Origin: Anaerolineae bacterium
GTDB lineage: Bacteria > Chloroflexota > Anaerolineae > DRVO01
DNA length: 17,048 bases
Assembly (NCBI GenBank): GCA_012719195.1
Contig: JAAYAV010000177.1
Span: 1 to 17,048, forward strand
Direction of reading: 5' to 3'
Each line of letters starts with the position of its first letter. Positions within the stretch are counted from its first letter, which is position 1. The notes beneath the pieces are model-generated. The model saw only the letters and a list, made by a program, of their open reading frames with translations. It did no database searches and had not been told where the DNA came from. The translations under genes were made by a program, and so were the position numbers. Shown in pieces: positions 4,867 to 13,358 of this stretch.

Positions 4867-7641
4867 GTGGCTTCACGTCCCCTATTGGTGGTGGTAGATG
4901 GGCATTCGCTGCTCTATCGCGCCTATCACGGCGTGCCCGACACCCTGACCAGCCGCCACGGTGAGCCCACTAACGCTATCTTTGGCTTCACGAACATGCT
5001 TCTCAACGTTCTGCGCGAATGGAAGCCGGCCTACGCTTTGGTCGCGCTCGACGTCGGGCGCTCCTTCCGACACGAGAAGGCGCCGGAGTACAAGGCCAAC
5101 CGAGAGGCTATGCCGGACAGCCTGAAGGAACAGGAGAAGCGGGTCTGGGAGCTGCTGGAGGGCTTGCGCATCCCGGCGGTGGGCCTGGAGGGGTGGGAAG
5201 CCGACGATATCATCGGCACCATCTCCAAGGCGGCCGACGAGAGCGGCCTGGACGTGCTGATCGTATCGGGCGACACCGACGCCTTCCAGCTAGTGGACGA
5301 TCACGTTCGCGTGCTGACCTCGGGCCGGCGCTTCTCCGATCCGGTCATCTACGACCGCGAGAAGGTCAAGGAGCGGTACGGACTCGAGCCGCCGCAACTC
5401 ATCGACTTCAAGGCGCTGGTGGGCGACAAGTCGGACAACGTGGCCGGGGTGAAGGGCATCGGCGAGAAGGGAGCTACCGCTCTGCTTCAGGAGTACGGCA
5501 GCTTGGAGGAGATCTACGAGCACCTTGATGAGGTGTCCAACGCGCGGGCGAAGAGGGCTCTCAGTGAGGGCCGCGAGGAAGCCTTCCGTAGCCAGGATCT
5601 GGTCACCATCCGCCGCGATGCACCCTTCGAGCTAGACCTGGACGAGTGTTGCCCGCGGCGAGGCGACCCAGAGGCGCTGGAGAAGCTCTTCCGCGAGCTC
5701 GACTTCCGTACCCTTCTCCCACGGATCTCCGAGTTGCACGACGAGCCGCCCCGGAGGGCCGAAGGCCAGTTGGCCATGTTTGCCGGGGAGGCGCCGGACG
5801 CGTCTGCCCCGGAGGCGAGCGGTCCGACAGAGGCGACCGTGGTAGACTCGCCGCCGGCGCTTCAGGACCTGGCGAGGCGGATAGAGGAGGCGGAGTGGGT
5901 CTCGGTCGACGTGGAGACAGACTCACTCGAGGCGGTGAGCGCGGGGCTAGTCGGCATCTCTCTGGCGCTGGACGAGGGCGAGGGGTTCTACATCCCGGTC
6001 GGGCATCGCGGTACCGGAGAGCCCGTTATCGACCTGGAGGCCGTGCGCCAAGCGCTTCTGCCCGCGTTGAGCCTCAAGAGTCCCGAGAGAGCCGCCCACA
6101 ACAGCAAGTTCGACTGGATGGTTCTCTCGCGCCACGGACTCGACCTGCCCGGTCCCGAGTTCGACACCATGATAGCGGAATGGCTACTGAATCCGGACTC
6201 GCGCAGCCTCAACCTGAAGTCCCTGGCCTGGGACCGGTTGGGCATGGAGATGACGCCCATCGTCGACCTCATCGGGAAGGGGAAGGCGCAGACCTCCATG
6301 GCCGACGTCGCCGTTGAGCTGGTGGCGCCGTACGCTGCCGCCGACGCCGATGCCACTCTCCGGCTACGACCGATTCTGGAGCAGGAACTGCGCGCCAAGG
6401 AACAGGAAGCCCTCTTCCGCGACGTCGAGATGCCCCTCGTTCCGGTGTTGGCGGCGATGGAGCTCATGGGCGTGCGCGTGGATGTCGGCTATCTGCGGGA
6501 TTTCGCCGCCGAGCTGGAGACGCGGCTCCAGGAGATCGAGGATCAGGTCCGGATGGCGGCAGGATACTCGCTCAACCTGAACAGCACCCAGCAGCTTAGC
6601 GACCTGCTCTTCAACCAGCTCAAGCTACCCGCCGCTGGACTGCGGCGAACGGCCAGTGGCCACTACAGCACTGCCGCCGAGGTCCTGGAAGGCCTGCGCG
6701 GCGAGCACGAGATCGTGGATCTGGTGCTGGAGTACCGGCAGCTGGCCAAGCTGAAGTCCACCTACGCCGAGTCTCTGCCGGCGCTGGTCAACCCGGCGAC
6801 CGGCCGGGTACACACCTCCTACAACCAGACGGCGACCAGCACGGGCCGGCTCTCCTCCAGCGACCCGAACCTGCAGAACATCCCCATCCGGACCGAACTG
6901 GGACGGCGAATACGGCGGGCATTCGTGGCCGAACCCGGCAGCGTCCTGGTAGCGGCGGACTACTCGCAAGTGGAGCTGCGCGTTCTTGCCCACGTTTCGC
7001 AGGACCCGATGCTCCTGAAAGCGTTTCAGGACGGCCTGGACGTCCACGCCAGCACCGCCTCTCTCACTTATGGCGTGCCAATCACGGAGGTGACGCCGGA
7101 CATGCGCCGAGTGGCGAAGACGGTCAACTTCGCCGTGATCTACGGCGTGAGCGCCTTCGGGCTGGCGCGCCAATCCGCCCTGACGCAGGCGGAGTCACAG
7201 GTGTTCATCGACGCCTACTTCCGAACCTATCCTCGGGTGAAGGAGTACATAGAGGCGACGCGCGCATCGGTGGCGGAGAAGGGCTACGTGGAGACGCTCC
7301 TGGGTCGGCGACGCTACTTCCCGCAGCTCTCCGGAGGCGGGAGAGTCTCCCGGATGCAGCGCGGCGAGTTGGAGCGGGCGGCTATCAACATGCCCATTCA
7401 GGGGACGGCGGCCGACATCATCAAGATCGCCATGATCCGGCTCGATCGGGCCCTGAAGGAGAGCGGCCTTAAGAGCCGAATGATCCTCCAGGTGCACGAC
7501 GAGTTGGTGCTGGAGGGGCCGGAGGCGGAAGCCGAGGCGGTCACGCAGTTGGTGCGAGAGGTGATGGAGGGGGCATTCGCTCTGGATGCTCCGTTGCGGG
7601 TGGAGGCGGCCGTCGGATCCAACTGGCTAGAGGCCAAGTGA
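4867..7641 (+). CDS. polA: DNA polymerase I with 5'-3' and 3'-5' exonuclease domains
   Basis: All three domains are present in 924 residues (E. coli 928). The 5' nuclease (about 1-290) has EADD (111-114), GDTD (135-138) and the helix-hairpin-helix segment VGDKSDNVAGVKGIGEKG (about 185-202). The 3'-5' proofreading site is intact: Asp348/Glu350 in DVETDSL, Asp416 in NSKFD, and Tyr489/Asp493 in YAAAD. Polymerase motif A is DYSQVELR (Asp698). Motif B is Arg747, Lys751, Phe755 and Tyr759 (RxxxKxxxFxxxY), and motif C is VHDE (Asp878). The enzyme fills gaps, removes Okazaki primers and serves in repair. Intact proofreading is worth noting because many thermophile PolA proteins have lost it. The GTG start has AAGGAG seven to eight bases upstream. 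argS follows 85 bases later. Confidence 0.98.
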   Translation: MASRPLLVVVDGHSLLYRAYHGVPDTLTSRHGEPTNAIFGFTNMLLNVLREWKPAYALVALDVGRSFRHEKAPEYKANREAMPDSLKEQEKRVWELLEGLRIPAVGLEGWEADDIIGTISKAADESGLDVLIVSGDTDAFQLVDDHVRVLTSGRRFSDPVIYDREKVKERYGLEPPQLIDFKALVGDKSDNVAGVKGIGEKGATALLQEYGSLEEIYEHLDEVSNARAKRALSEGREEAFRSQDLVTIRRDAPFELDLDECCPRRGDPEALEKLFRELDFRTLLPRISELHDEPPRRAEGQLAMFAGEAPDASAPEASGPTEATVVDSPPALQDLARRIEEAEWVSVDVETDSLEAVSAGLVGISLALDEGEGFYIPVGHRGTGEPVIDLEAVRQALLPALSLKSPERAAHNSKFDWMVLSRHGLDLPGPEFDTMIAEWLLNPDSRSLNLKSLAWDRLGMEMTPIVDLIGKGKAQTSMADVAVELVAPYAAADADATLRLRPILEQELRAKEQEALFRDVEMPLVPVLAAMELMGVRVDVGYLRDFAAELETRLQEIEDQVRMAAGYSLNLNSTQQLSDLLFNQLKLPAAGLRRTASGHYSTAAEVLEGLRGEHEIVDLVLEYRQLAKLKSTYAESLPALVNPATGRVHTSYNQTATSTGRLSSSDPNLQNIPIRTELGRRIRRAFVAEPGSVLVAADYSQVELRVLAHVSQDPMLLKAFQDGLDVHASTASLTYGVPITEVTPDMRRVAKTVNFAVIYGVSAFGLARQSALTQAESQVFIDAYFRTYPRVKEYIEATRASVAEKGYVETLLGRRRYFPQLSGGGRVSRMQRGELERAAINMPIQGTAADIIKIAMIRLDRALKESGLKSRMILQVHDELVLEGPEAEAEAVTQLVREVMEGAFALDAPLRVEAAVGSNWLEAK

Positions 7642-7670
7642 GCCGCCGATGGCGCGCGGACGGGGCGGCT
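7641..7670 (+). terminator. Terminator-like hairpin after polA
   Basis: AGCCGCC (7641-7647) pairs with GGCGGCT (7664-7670), starting at the last base of the polA stop codon, with a 16-base GC-rich loop. It is followed by GTTGT rather than a true T-run, so termination may be partial. It separates polA from argS. Confidence 0.35.
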
Positions 7671-7674
7671 GTTG

Positions 7675-7680
7675 TAGAAT
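7675..7680 (+). promoter_or_regulatory. Possible -10 element for argS
   Basis: TAGAAT matches the -10 consensus at five of six bases and would start transcription near 7687, about 40 bases before the argS GTG. No recognisable -35 is found 16-18 bases upstream, so this is a weak call. Confidence 0.25.
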
Positions 7681-7726
7681 GACCGGTCTGCCGCGGGCAA
7701 AGTAGTGAGCAGCAACGGGAGGATCG

Positions 7727-9403
7727 GTGCAGCCCATCAGGGATAGAGTGATCGACGTCATCCGGGCCGGGATCGAGCGGGCTCAGGCAGAGGGAGTGCT
7801 TCCCGGCTTCGAGGTGCCAGCCATCACGGTGGACAAGCCCAGGCAAGAGGGTCACGGCGACTATGCCACGCCGGTGGCCATGCAACTGGCGCGCGTAGCC
7901 CGAATGGCACCACTGCGAATCGCCTCCGCGATTCGCGATCACCTACCGGAGGATCCGAGCATCGGGTCGGTGGAGGTGGCTCCCCCCGGCTTCATCAACC
8001 TGACGCTGAGCGGGCCTTGGCTGGCGTCGCAGGTCGACACGGTTCTGGAAGAGGGAGAGCAGTTTGGCCGCCCGGCGTGTCCCAGGGGCGTGCGAGTGCA
8101 GGTGGAGTACGGTAGCGCCAACCCCACCGGTCCGCTGCACGTGGGCTTCGCCCGCAACGTGGTGCTCGGCGATGCGCTTGCCAACCTGTTGGCCGAGGCG
8201 GGCTACGACGTCCAGCGCGAGTACTACGTCAACGACGCCGGTACTCAGATGCGGCAGTTCCAGGAGAGCCTCTACGCCCGCTACGCCCAGGCTCTGGGCC
8301 AAGACGTGCCCATGCCCGAGAAGGGCTACCAGGGCTGGTACATCACCGAGTGGGGGAGGGACATCGCGGAGGCCGAAGGTCGCCGATTCCTCGACTTGCC
8401 TTACGAGGAGGCCGTGGCCGAGATCGGCGAGTACGGGTTGCAGCGTCGGGTTCTCCCCTCGGTCCGGCGGGACGTCGAGGATATGGGCATCCGGTACGAC
8501 AACTGGTTTTCGGAGCGCACCCTCTACCAAGACGGCTCCTTCGAGCGGGCCATGGAGATCCTGCGCGAGGGCGGCTACGTGTCCGAGCGCGACGGCGCGG
8601 TGTGGTTCGAGGCCACTCGGCTGGGCGCCGACAAGGATGAGGTGCTCATCCGCTCCAACGGTCTCCCGGCGTACTTCGCCTCGGACGTGGCCTACCATTA
8701 CGACAAGCTAGTGACCCGCGGCTTCGACCTCGTGATCGACGTGTGGGGGGCCGACCACCAGGGGCACGTGCCGCGCATGAAGGCGATGGTGGAGGCGCTG
8801 GGGCTGGATCGGGACCGTCTGCACCTGCTGCTCTACCAGTTGGTGACACTGAAGCGGGGCGGGGAGATCGTGCGCCTCTCCAAGCGGACGGGCGAGATGG
8901 TGACCCTGCGCGAGCTGATCGACGAGGTCAGCCCGGACGCGGTGCGCTACTTCCTCATCAGCCGCTCGCCTGACAGCCAGATGGATTTCGACCTGGAGCT
9001 GGCGGTGAAGCAGAGCGACGAGAACCCGGTCTTCTACGTCAAGTACGCCCACGCGCGCATAGCGAGCGTTTTGCGGCTGGCGGAGGCGTCGGGCTTGAGC
9101 TACGAACAGGCTGATCTGGGGCTTCTCGAGCACCCCAGTGAGATGGCGCTGCTCCGACACATGCTGCAACTGCCGGAGGTGGTGCTGGATGCGGCGGCCG
9201 ACTTCGCCCCACATCGCGTGGCTTACTATGCCTACGACCTGGCCAAGGCCTTCCACGCTTTCTACCGTGACTGCCGCATCGTCAGCAGCCTGACGGAGGA
9301 CACCGAGATGACCAAGGCGCGGCTGCGCCTGGCGGCGGCGGCCAAGGTGGCCCTGGCGCGGGCCCTGACAGTAATGGGAATGGAAGCTCCGGAGCGAATG
9401 TAG
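7727..9403 (+). CDS. argS: Arginyl-tRNA synthetase
   Basis: This class I synthetase charges tRNA-Arg with arginine in the cytosol. The 558-residue protein has an N-terminal additional domain (about 1-110), the SANPTGPLHVG nucleotide-binding segment, the ADHQGHVPRMKAM segment typical of ArgRS, the second active-site motif RLSKR (383-387) in place of KMSKS, and a C-terminal DALR anticodon-binding helical domain (about 445-558, ending MGMEAPERM). The HIGH motif reads HVGF (138-141), so its second His is Phe, an unusual change at a catalytic position. Length and order are otherwise normal. The GTG start has GGGAGGA four to five bases upstream. It follows polA on the same strand and precedes tRNA-Val. 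Confidence 0.96.
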   Translation: MQPIRDRVIDVIRAGIERAQAEGVLPGFEVPAITVDKPRQEGHGDYATPVAMQLARVARMAPLRIASAIRDHLPEDPSIGSVEVAPPGFINLTLSGPWLASQVDTVLEEGEQFGRPACPRGVRVQVEYGSANPTGPLHVGFARNVVLGDALANLLAEAGYDVQREYYVNDAGTQMRQFQESLYARYAQALGQDVPMPEKGYQGWYITEWGRDIAEAEGRRFLDLPYEEAVAEIGEYGLQRRVLPSVRRDVEDMGIRYDNWFSERTLYQDGSFERAMEILREGGYVSERDGAVWFEATRLGADKDEVLIRSNGLPAYFASDVAYHYDKLVTRGFDLVIDVWGADHQGHVPRMKAMVEALGLDRDRLHLLLYQLVTLKRGGEIVRLSKRTGEMVTLRELIDEVSPDAVRYFLISRSPDSQMDFDLELAVKQSDENPVFYVKYAHARIASVLRLAEASGLSYEQADLGLLEHPSEMALLRHMLQLPEVVLDAAADFAPHRVAYYAYDLAKAFHAFYRDCRIVSSLTEDTEMTKARLRLAAAAKVALARALTVMGMEAPERM

Positions 9404-9414
9404 CCCGCCTGCAG

Positions 9415-9443
9415 TTGCTGTGAGAGGCGGCCCCGCGTATCAT
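9415..9443 (+). promoter_or_regulatory. Predicted promoter of tRNA-Val
   Basis: TTGCTG (9415-9420) and TATCAT (9438-9443) are spaced by exactly 17 bases. The -10 matches consensus at five of six bases. Transcription would start near 9450, seven bases before the mature tRNA. A CCGCCT/AGGCGG inverted repeat (9405-9410 and 9425-9430) overlaps the promoter and could also end argS transcripts. Confidence 0.5.
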
Positions 9444-9456
9444 TGGAAGGAAATCA

Positions 9457-9530
9457 GGGCGAATAGCTCAGTTGGTTAGAGCGCTTCCCTTACAAGGAAG
9501 AGGTCACAGGTTCGAGTCCTGTCTCGCCCA
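9457..9530 (+). tRNA. tRNA-Val (anticodon TAC)
   Basis: The 74-base cloverleaf is complete. It has acceptor GGGCGAA/CTCGCCC, D arm GCTC-GAGC with the AGTTGGTTA loop, anticodon stem CTTCC/GGAAG with loop CTTACAA (anticodon TAC at 9491-9493), variable loop AGGTC, and T arm ACAGG-TTCGAGT-CCTGT. The discriminator is A, and CCA is not encoded (CTG follows). The last acceptor pair (7:66) is an A-C mismatch. UAC reads GUA and GUG valine codons, and probably others by wobble. Confidence 0.97.
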
Positions 9531-9544
9531 CTGTTGTACTCTGG

Positions 9545-9591
9545 GGCTCGCTCCAGCACCTCTGATTGGTGCGCGGCGAGCCTCTGTTGTT
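9545..9591 (+). terminator. Two-tier hairpin after tRNA-Val, probable terminator
   Basis: GGCTCGC (9545-9551) pairs with GCGAGCC (9576-9582). Inside, GCACC (9556-9560) pairs with GGTGC (9568-9572) around a 7-base loop. TCTGTTGTT follows directly, a broken T-rich tract. The position, 15 bases after the tRNA, fits an intrinsic terminator. Confidence 0.5.
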
Positions 9592-9632
9592 CGAGCCCGA
9601 ATCGGCAACGCGCTCTGCTAAGGAGGGACTGA

Positions 9633-10427
9633 GTGAACTCGGCCGCTGGGGCGAATGGCCAAATCCCGCTCAGCAACCTCTACCTCGGCACCGCCGGCTG
9701 GTCCTACGCCGATTGGGTGGGCGCCTTCTACCCGCCGGGAACGCCCTCGTCCGCCTACCTCTCCGAGTACTCGCGCTCCTTCCGCGCTGTGGAGATTGAC
9801 TCCACCTTCTACGGCATCCCACGGCCGGAGACCGTCGTCCGCTGGGCGGAGGCCACGCCCGCGGACTTCCTCTTCTGCCCCAAAATGGTCCGCACCGTCA
9901 CTCACGACAAGCGGCTGATAGCGGCCGAGGCCGAGACGGAGGCGTTCCTTGGCACCTTGGGCCTACTCGGGCCAAAGCTCGGCCCGGTGGTACTCCAGTT
10001 CGACTACACCTTCGGGCCCGATCGGGCCGAGGATCTGCGCCATTACCTGGAGGGGCTCCCAGCCGGCGTGAGGGTCGCGGTGGAGTTGCGTCACCGCGGC
10101 TGGCTGCGCCAGGACACCTACAGCCTGCTCGCCGAGGTAGGGGTGGCGCTGGTCCTCCACGACCTGCATTACATGCCCCGCGTCAACGTCGTGACCACCG
10201 ACTTCACCTACGTGCGCTGGCTGGGCCGCCGCGCCGACGTGGAGCGATTCGATCGCGTCGTGCGCGACCGCACGCGCGAGCTTTCGTGGTGGGCGGAGCA
10301 GGCGCGCGATTGGCTGACGCGCGGCATCCGGGTGTACGCCTTCGCCAACAACCGCTACCAGGGGCACGGGCCGGCCACCGTCGCCGCCTTTCAGGAGAGG
10401 CTGCAGGCCCTGGAGCAGGGCGTCTGA
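9633..10427 (+). CDS. DUF72 family protein (TIM-barrel, YecE-like)
   Basis: The 264-residue protein carries the family hallmarks in order: YLGTAGWSYADW near the start, EIDSTFYGIP, FLFCPKM, VAVELRHRGW, and the C-terminal YAFANNRYQGHGPAT. DUF72 proteins are widespread single-domain TIM barrels of undetermined biochemical function, with conserved acidic and aromatic residues suggesting a catalytic or binding site. There is no signal peptide, so it is cytosolic. The GTG at 9633 has AAGGAGG seven bases upstream. It lies downstream of tRNA-Val and ends seven bases from the MFS gene, which runs toward it. I infer no specific role from context. Confidence 0.92.
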   Translation: MNSAAGANGQIPLSNLYLGTAGWSYADWVGAFYPPGTPSSAYLSEYSRSFRAVEIDSTFYGIPRPETVVRWAEATPADFLFCPKMVRTVTHDKRLIAAEAETEAFLGTLGLLGPKLGPVVLQFDYTFGPDRAEDLRHYLEGLPAGVRVAVELRHRGWLRQDTYSLLAEVGVALVLHDLHYMPRVNVVTTDFTYVRWLGRRADVERFDRVVRDRTRELSWWAEQARDWLTRGIRVYAFANNRYQGHGPATVAAFQERLQALEQGV

Positions 10428-10434
10428 GAAGCAG

Positions 10435-11709
10435 TCACTCGGCGCCGCGGACCACCGCTGGCCCAGTTCGGGGCTGCCTGCTGTCCTCGAAGTGACGCAA
10501 TGCTGGAATGAGCAGGGCGCCCAGCCCGGCGGCCAGGAAGACCACCGCGGCGATGGCGAAGAGCGGGCGCACGCCGAAGGCCTCGGCGAACGGACCCGAT
10601 ATCACCAGTCCGAGGGGCACTGCCGCCTGCGAGATGCTCAGTATGAGTGTCATCACGCGCCCCTGGATGGCCGGGTCCACGTGGGCCTGGATGATAGCCA
10701 TCACCGGGCCGTTCACCAGGGGCAGCACGAATCCGAAGCCGGCCATCCCCGCCACCGCCAGCCAGAAGGAGCGTGACGGGGCGGCGGCGACAGCGGCCAA
10801 GCACACCGCTCCCCCGATGAGCGCCGCTATCACTGTCACCATGCGGCGCCGGAACCCTCCCCACGCCGCCAGCAGCGCCCCACCCACCACCAGCCCCACG
10901 CTGAGGAAGGACTCGATGGTGGCCAACTGAGTCGCTTGGCCCCCGAAGTGATCCGTCACGAGCAGAGGTAGCAGGTACATTGGAGGGTTGATGACCAGAT
11001 CCAGCACGGCCGAAGCGCCGATGAGGAGGGCCAACGCCCGCCACGACCGGATGTAGCGGAGCCCGTCCATCATCTCGCTCCAGACCGAAGACCCTCCTTC
11101 AGCGCCGGCAGCGGCACGGCTGGGCTGCGGTATGGTCACCAGACCCAGAAGTAGGACGGCGGCCATGGCGGTACTCACATCCACCAGCATGATGGCACCC
11201 AGCGAAGTCACCGACATGAGCAGGGCGCCCAGGGGCGGGGAGAGGATGTTCATGGCGGCACGCAGGGCTTGGCTCAGGCCATTGACGCGGGTCAGTTGTT
11301 CCTCGGGCACCATCATGACGACCGACGACTGAAATGCGGCGTAGTGGAACGCCGATCCGAGACCGCGGGCGGCCATCAGGACGAAGACGTGCCAGGGCTG
11401 TGCTTGCCCCATCCAGAAGAGGTACGCCAGCCAGGCCGAGACCAGGGCGATGGATCCGTCGGCCGCCATCATGAGCCGGCGGCGGTTCCAGCGGTCGACC
11501 AGCGTGCCGGCTAACGGGCCGATCAGCACCAGGGGAAGGGTGTTGGCGAGAGCCGAGGCAACCAGCACGTTGGCCGAACCGGTGGTGGCGGTGAGCCACC
11601 ACACCAACGCGAACCCGGCAATGGAACTACCCAGCAGCGACACGGCCTGGCTTGCCCAGACGGTGAAGAAGCGCGGTCTCCAGTCGTTCGATGACGCCGC
11701 AGTGGCCAT
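10435..11709 (-). CDS. MFS transporter, DHA3-like (macrolide-efflux type)
   Basis: The 424-residue integral membrane protein has about 12 hydrophobic segments in two halves. It begins RPRFFTVWASQAVSLLGSSIAGFALVWW and has GPLAGTLVDRWNRRRLM in the loop 2-3 position (MFS motif A-like G-x-L-a-D-r-x-x-R-R). It also has the NGLSQALRAAMNILSPPLGALL segment typical of the MefA/DHA3 group. Proton-driven export of a small hydrophobic compound is likely; the substrate is unknown. The ATG at 11709 is preceded by AAGGGG. It is the last minus-strand gene of the right-hand cluster, 74 bases after the GNAT gene. A GC hairpin lies between them, so it may be read through or have its own signal. Confidence 0.9.
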   Translation of the reverse strand: MATAASSNDWRPRFFTVWASQAVSLLGSSIAGFALVWWLTATTGSANVLVASALANTLPLVLIGPLAGTLVDRWNRRRLMMAADGSIALVSAWLAYLFWMGQAQPWHVFVLMAARGLGSAFHYAAFQSSVVMMVPEEQLTRVNGLSQALRAAMNILSPPLGALLMSVTSLGAIMLVDVSTAMAAVLLLGLVTIPQPSRAAAGAEGGSSVWSEMMDGLRYIRSWRALALLIGASAVLDLVINPPMYLLPLLVTDHFGGQATQLATIESFLSVGLVVGGALLAAWGGFRRRMVTVIAALIGGAVCLAAVAAAPSRSFWLAVAGMAGFGFVLPLVNGPVMAIIQAHVDPAIQGRVMTLILSISQAAVPLGLVISGPFAEAFGVRPLFAIAAVVFLAAGLGALLIPALRHFEDSRQPRTGPAVVRGAE

Positions 11710-11734
11710 GGCCGGACCCCTTCGGTAGGGATGT

Positions 11735-11754
11735 CGGGGCTGGTTGACGCCCCG
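11735..11754 (-). terminator. Small GC hairpin between GNAT and MFS genes
   Basis: CGGGGC (11735-11740) and GCCCCG (11749-11754) form a 6-bp stem with an 8-base loop, 30 bases after the GNAT stop on the minus strand. There is no T-run, so attenuation is only possible. Confidence 0.25.
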
Positions 11755-11783
11755 GAGTGTGGGGAGAATCCGGGGTGAGTGCG

Positions 11784-12287
11784 CTAGAGCGCGAGCATGT
11801 ACTCCACGCTGGGCAGAACCTGCCGGAAGCCGGCCTTCTCGTAGGCGCGCCTCGCCGCGGCATGAGCGTCGTCCAGCCCGGTGATCACGGTGGCGTACTT
11901 CATGCCCTCACGTCGGAACAGCTCGAGCACGTACGTGTACTGCGTGCTGCCCATACCGCGCCCGGCGTAGTCGGGGTGAACGGCGTTGTTGCCGATGGTG
12001 CCAATGGCGCTCCCTTGGTCTAGCGTGAACGTGACGAAGGCCACCACGCGGCCATCGATCTCGGTCACTCTCACCCACTCCGGGTGCCTCTCCGCGAAGG
12101 AGATCACCTGCTCACGCTTGTTTTCCACCGAGGAGCGGCGCGCCACCGCTCCCAGGGCCTCTTCCTGAAGACGCGCGAAGTGCTCGTATATGGGGGCCCA
12201 GGCTAGGGCGGCGATGCCGGCTATGAGTTCAGACTCCTCGGGCCGCAGTTCGCGGATCCGAGGACCGGCAGTGGTCTCGTCAGTCAT
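11784..12287 (-). CDS. GNAT family N-acetyltransferase
   Basis: The 167-residue protein follows the GNAT fold. It has an N-terminal IRELRPEES strand, a central strand VRVTEIDGRVVAFVTFTLD, acetyl-CoA motif A (NNAVHPDYAGRGMGSTQY, with the pyrophosphate loop GRGMGS), and motif B with ARRAYEKAGFRQV. The acceptor substrate cannot be read from the sequence. I place the start at the ATG 12287, which has GGGAGG six bases upstream; the GTG at 12293 would abut that SD and is unlikely. It lies 35 bases after the SIS gene, on the same strand and probably in the same transcript. Acetylation of an amino sugar or of a compound exported by the next MFS gene is conceivable, but is only guilt by association. 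Confidence 0.9.
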   Translation of the reverse strand: MTDETTAGPRIRELRPEESELIAGIAALAWAPIYEHFARLQEEALGAVARRSSVENKREQVISFAERHPEWVRVTEIDGRVVAFVTFTLDQGSAIGTIGNNAVHPDYAGRGMGSTQYTYVLELFRREGMKYATVITGLDDAHAAARRAYEKAGFRQVLPSVEYMLAL

Positions 12288-12322
12288 CGCCACCCTCCCT
12301 GGTCGAGGTTATTCGCCCGCTG

Positions 12323-13357
12323 CTAGACGGTCAGGGTTACCTTGTTCAGGGCCCGCGGCGCGTCGGGCTGGTACCCACGCGACAGGGCCAGGTAGAGCGC
12401 GAACCACTGACCGGGAATGATGCCCACGATGGGACTAAGCCACTCCGGAACCGGGGGCACGCGGATGCCGAGACGTCCGAGGGCCAAGGCCTCGTCGCCG
12501 TCGGAGATGACCAGGAGCTCTGCCATCCGCTCCTTCACCTTTGCCAGTGACTCAAGCAGGTTCTGGTAGAGCACGCCCCGGGGCGCCACCGCGATCACGG
12601 GGAAGCCCTCGTCGATGCTAGCCAGCGGCCCGTGCATGAAGTCGGCCGTGCTGTACGGCTGCATGTGGCTGTAGCTCATCTCCTTGATCTTGAGGGCAAT
12701 CTCGGAAGCGGTCGCCAGGTTGAAGCCGCGGCTCAGGACGACGCCCGACTGCATGTAGCGATAGCGCTCGGCGCAGTCCTTCACCTTCTCTTCCAGCTTG
12801 AGGGCCTGCGAGACGGCGTCGGGGATGCGCTTCAGCTGCTCGAGGCGCTCGGTGTCGTTGGAGAGGATGGCCGACAGCAGCGCGACGCAGGCCAGCTGGG
12901 CGGTGTAGGTCTTGGTCGCCGCTACGGCCTTCTCCTCTCCGGCCAGCAGCGGCAGCACGAACTGCGCCGCGTGCGCCAGCGGCGACTCCTCCCGGTTGGT
13001 GAGGGCCAGCGTCTGGGCGCCTTGCTCGCGGGCCTGCTGAATGACTGTGACGATATCAGTGCTCGCGCCGGACTGGGAAATGCCCACCACCAGAGCGCCC
13101 TCGAGGTTGGGCGGCGTCTTGTACATGGTATGCAGCGCCGGCGCTGCCAAGGCCACCGGGAGCCGGTTGTGAGCCCCCCAGAGGTACTTGGCGTAGGTGG
13201 CGGCGTGGTCGGAAGTGCCGCGAGCGGCGATGAGAACGAACTTCACGTTGGACCAGCGGATGGAGGTGGCGCAGTCGCGCGCTACCTCTTCGTTGACACT
13301 GATTACCCGCGATAGTACCTCGGGCTGCTCCAGGATCTCGGTACGCGTTTGGGTCAT
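12323..13357 (-). CDS. SIS-domain amino-sugar isomerase/deaminase-like protein (NagB-II/AgaS/GlmS-C type)
   Basis: The 344-residue protein has two SIS domains and no glutaminase domain. It shows the family opening MTQTRTEILEQPEVL, RGTS (46-49), SQSGASTD (94-101), EEKAVAATKT (141-150), a second-domain SRGFNLATASEIALKIKEMSY segment and the C-terminal PRALNKVT tail. Relatives act on glucosamine, galactosamine or fructosamine phosphates as deaminases or isomerases. Without the amidotransferase half it is not a GlmS synthase. The start is ATG 13357: GGAGG lies seven bases upstream and the first residues match the family. The ATG at 13378 overlaps the previous gene and has poor spacing. The chosen start lies one base after the M28-like stop, so translation is coupled. 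Cytosolic; exact substrate unknown. Confidence 0.9.
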   Translation of the reverse strand: MTQTRTEILEQPEVLSRVISVNEEVARDCATSIRWSNVKFVLIAARGTSDHAATYAKYLWGAHNRLPVALAAPALHTMYKTPPNLEGALVVGISQSGASTDIVTVIQQAREQGAQTLALTNREESPLAHAAQFVLPLLAGEEKAVAATKTYTAQLACVALLSAILSNDTERLEQLKRIPDAVSQALKLEEKVKDCAERYRYMQSGVVLSRGFNLATASEIALKIKEMSYSHMQPYSTADFMHGPLASIDEGFPVIAVAPRGVLYQNLLESLAKVKERMAELLVISDGDEALALGRLGIRVPPVPEWLSPIVGIIPGQWFALYLALSRGYQPDAPRALNKVTLTV

Positions 13358-13358
13358 C

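Noticed and set aside
9476..9676. Minus-strand 66-codon ORF ending RTRTCDLFLVREAL
   Set aside because: It is the antisense of the tRNA-Val gene; this RTRTCDL-type peptide is a well-known false ORF produced by tRNA complements.
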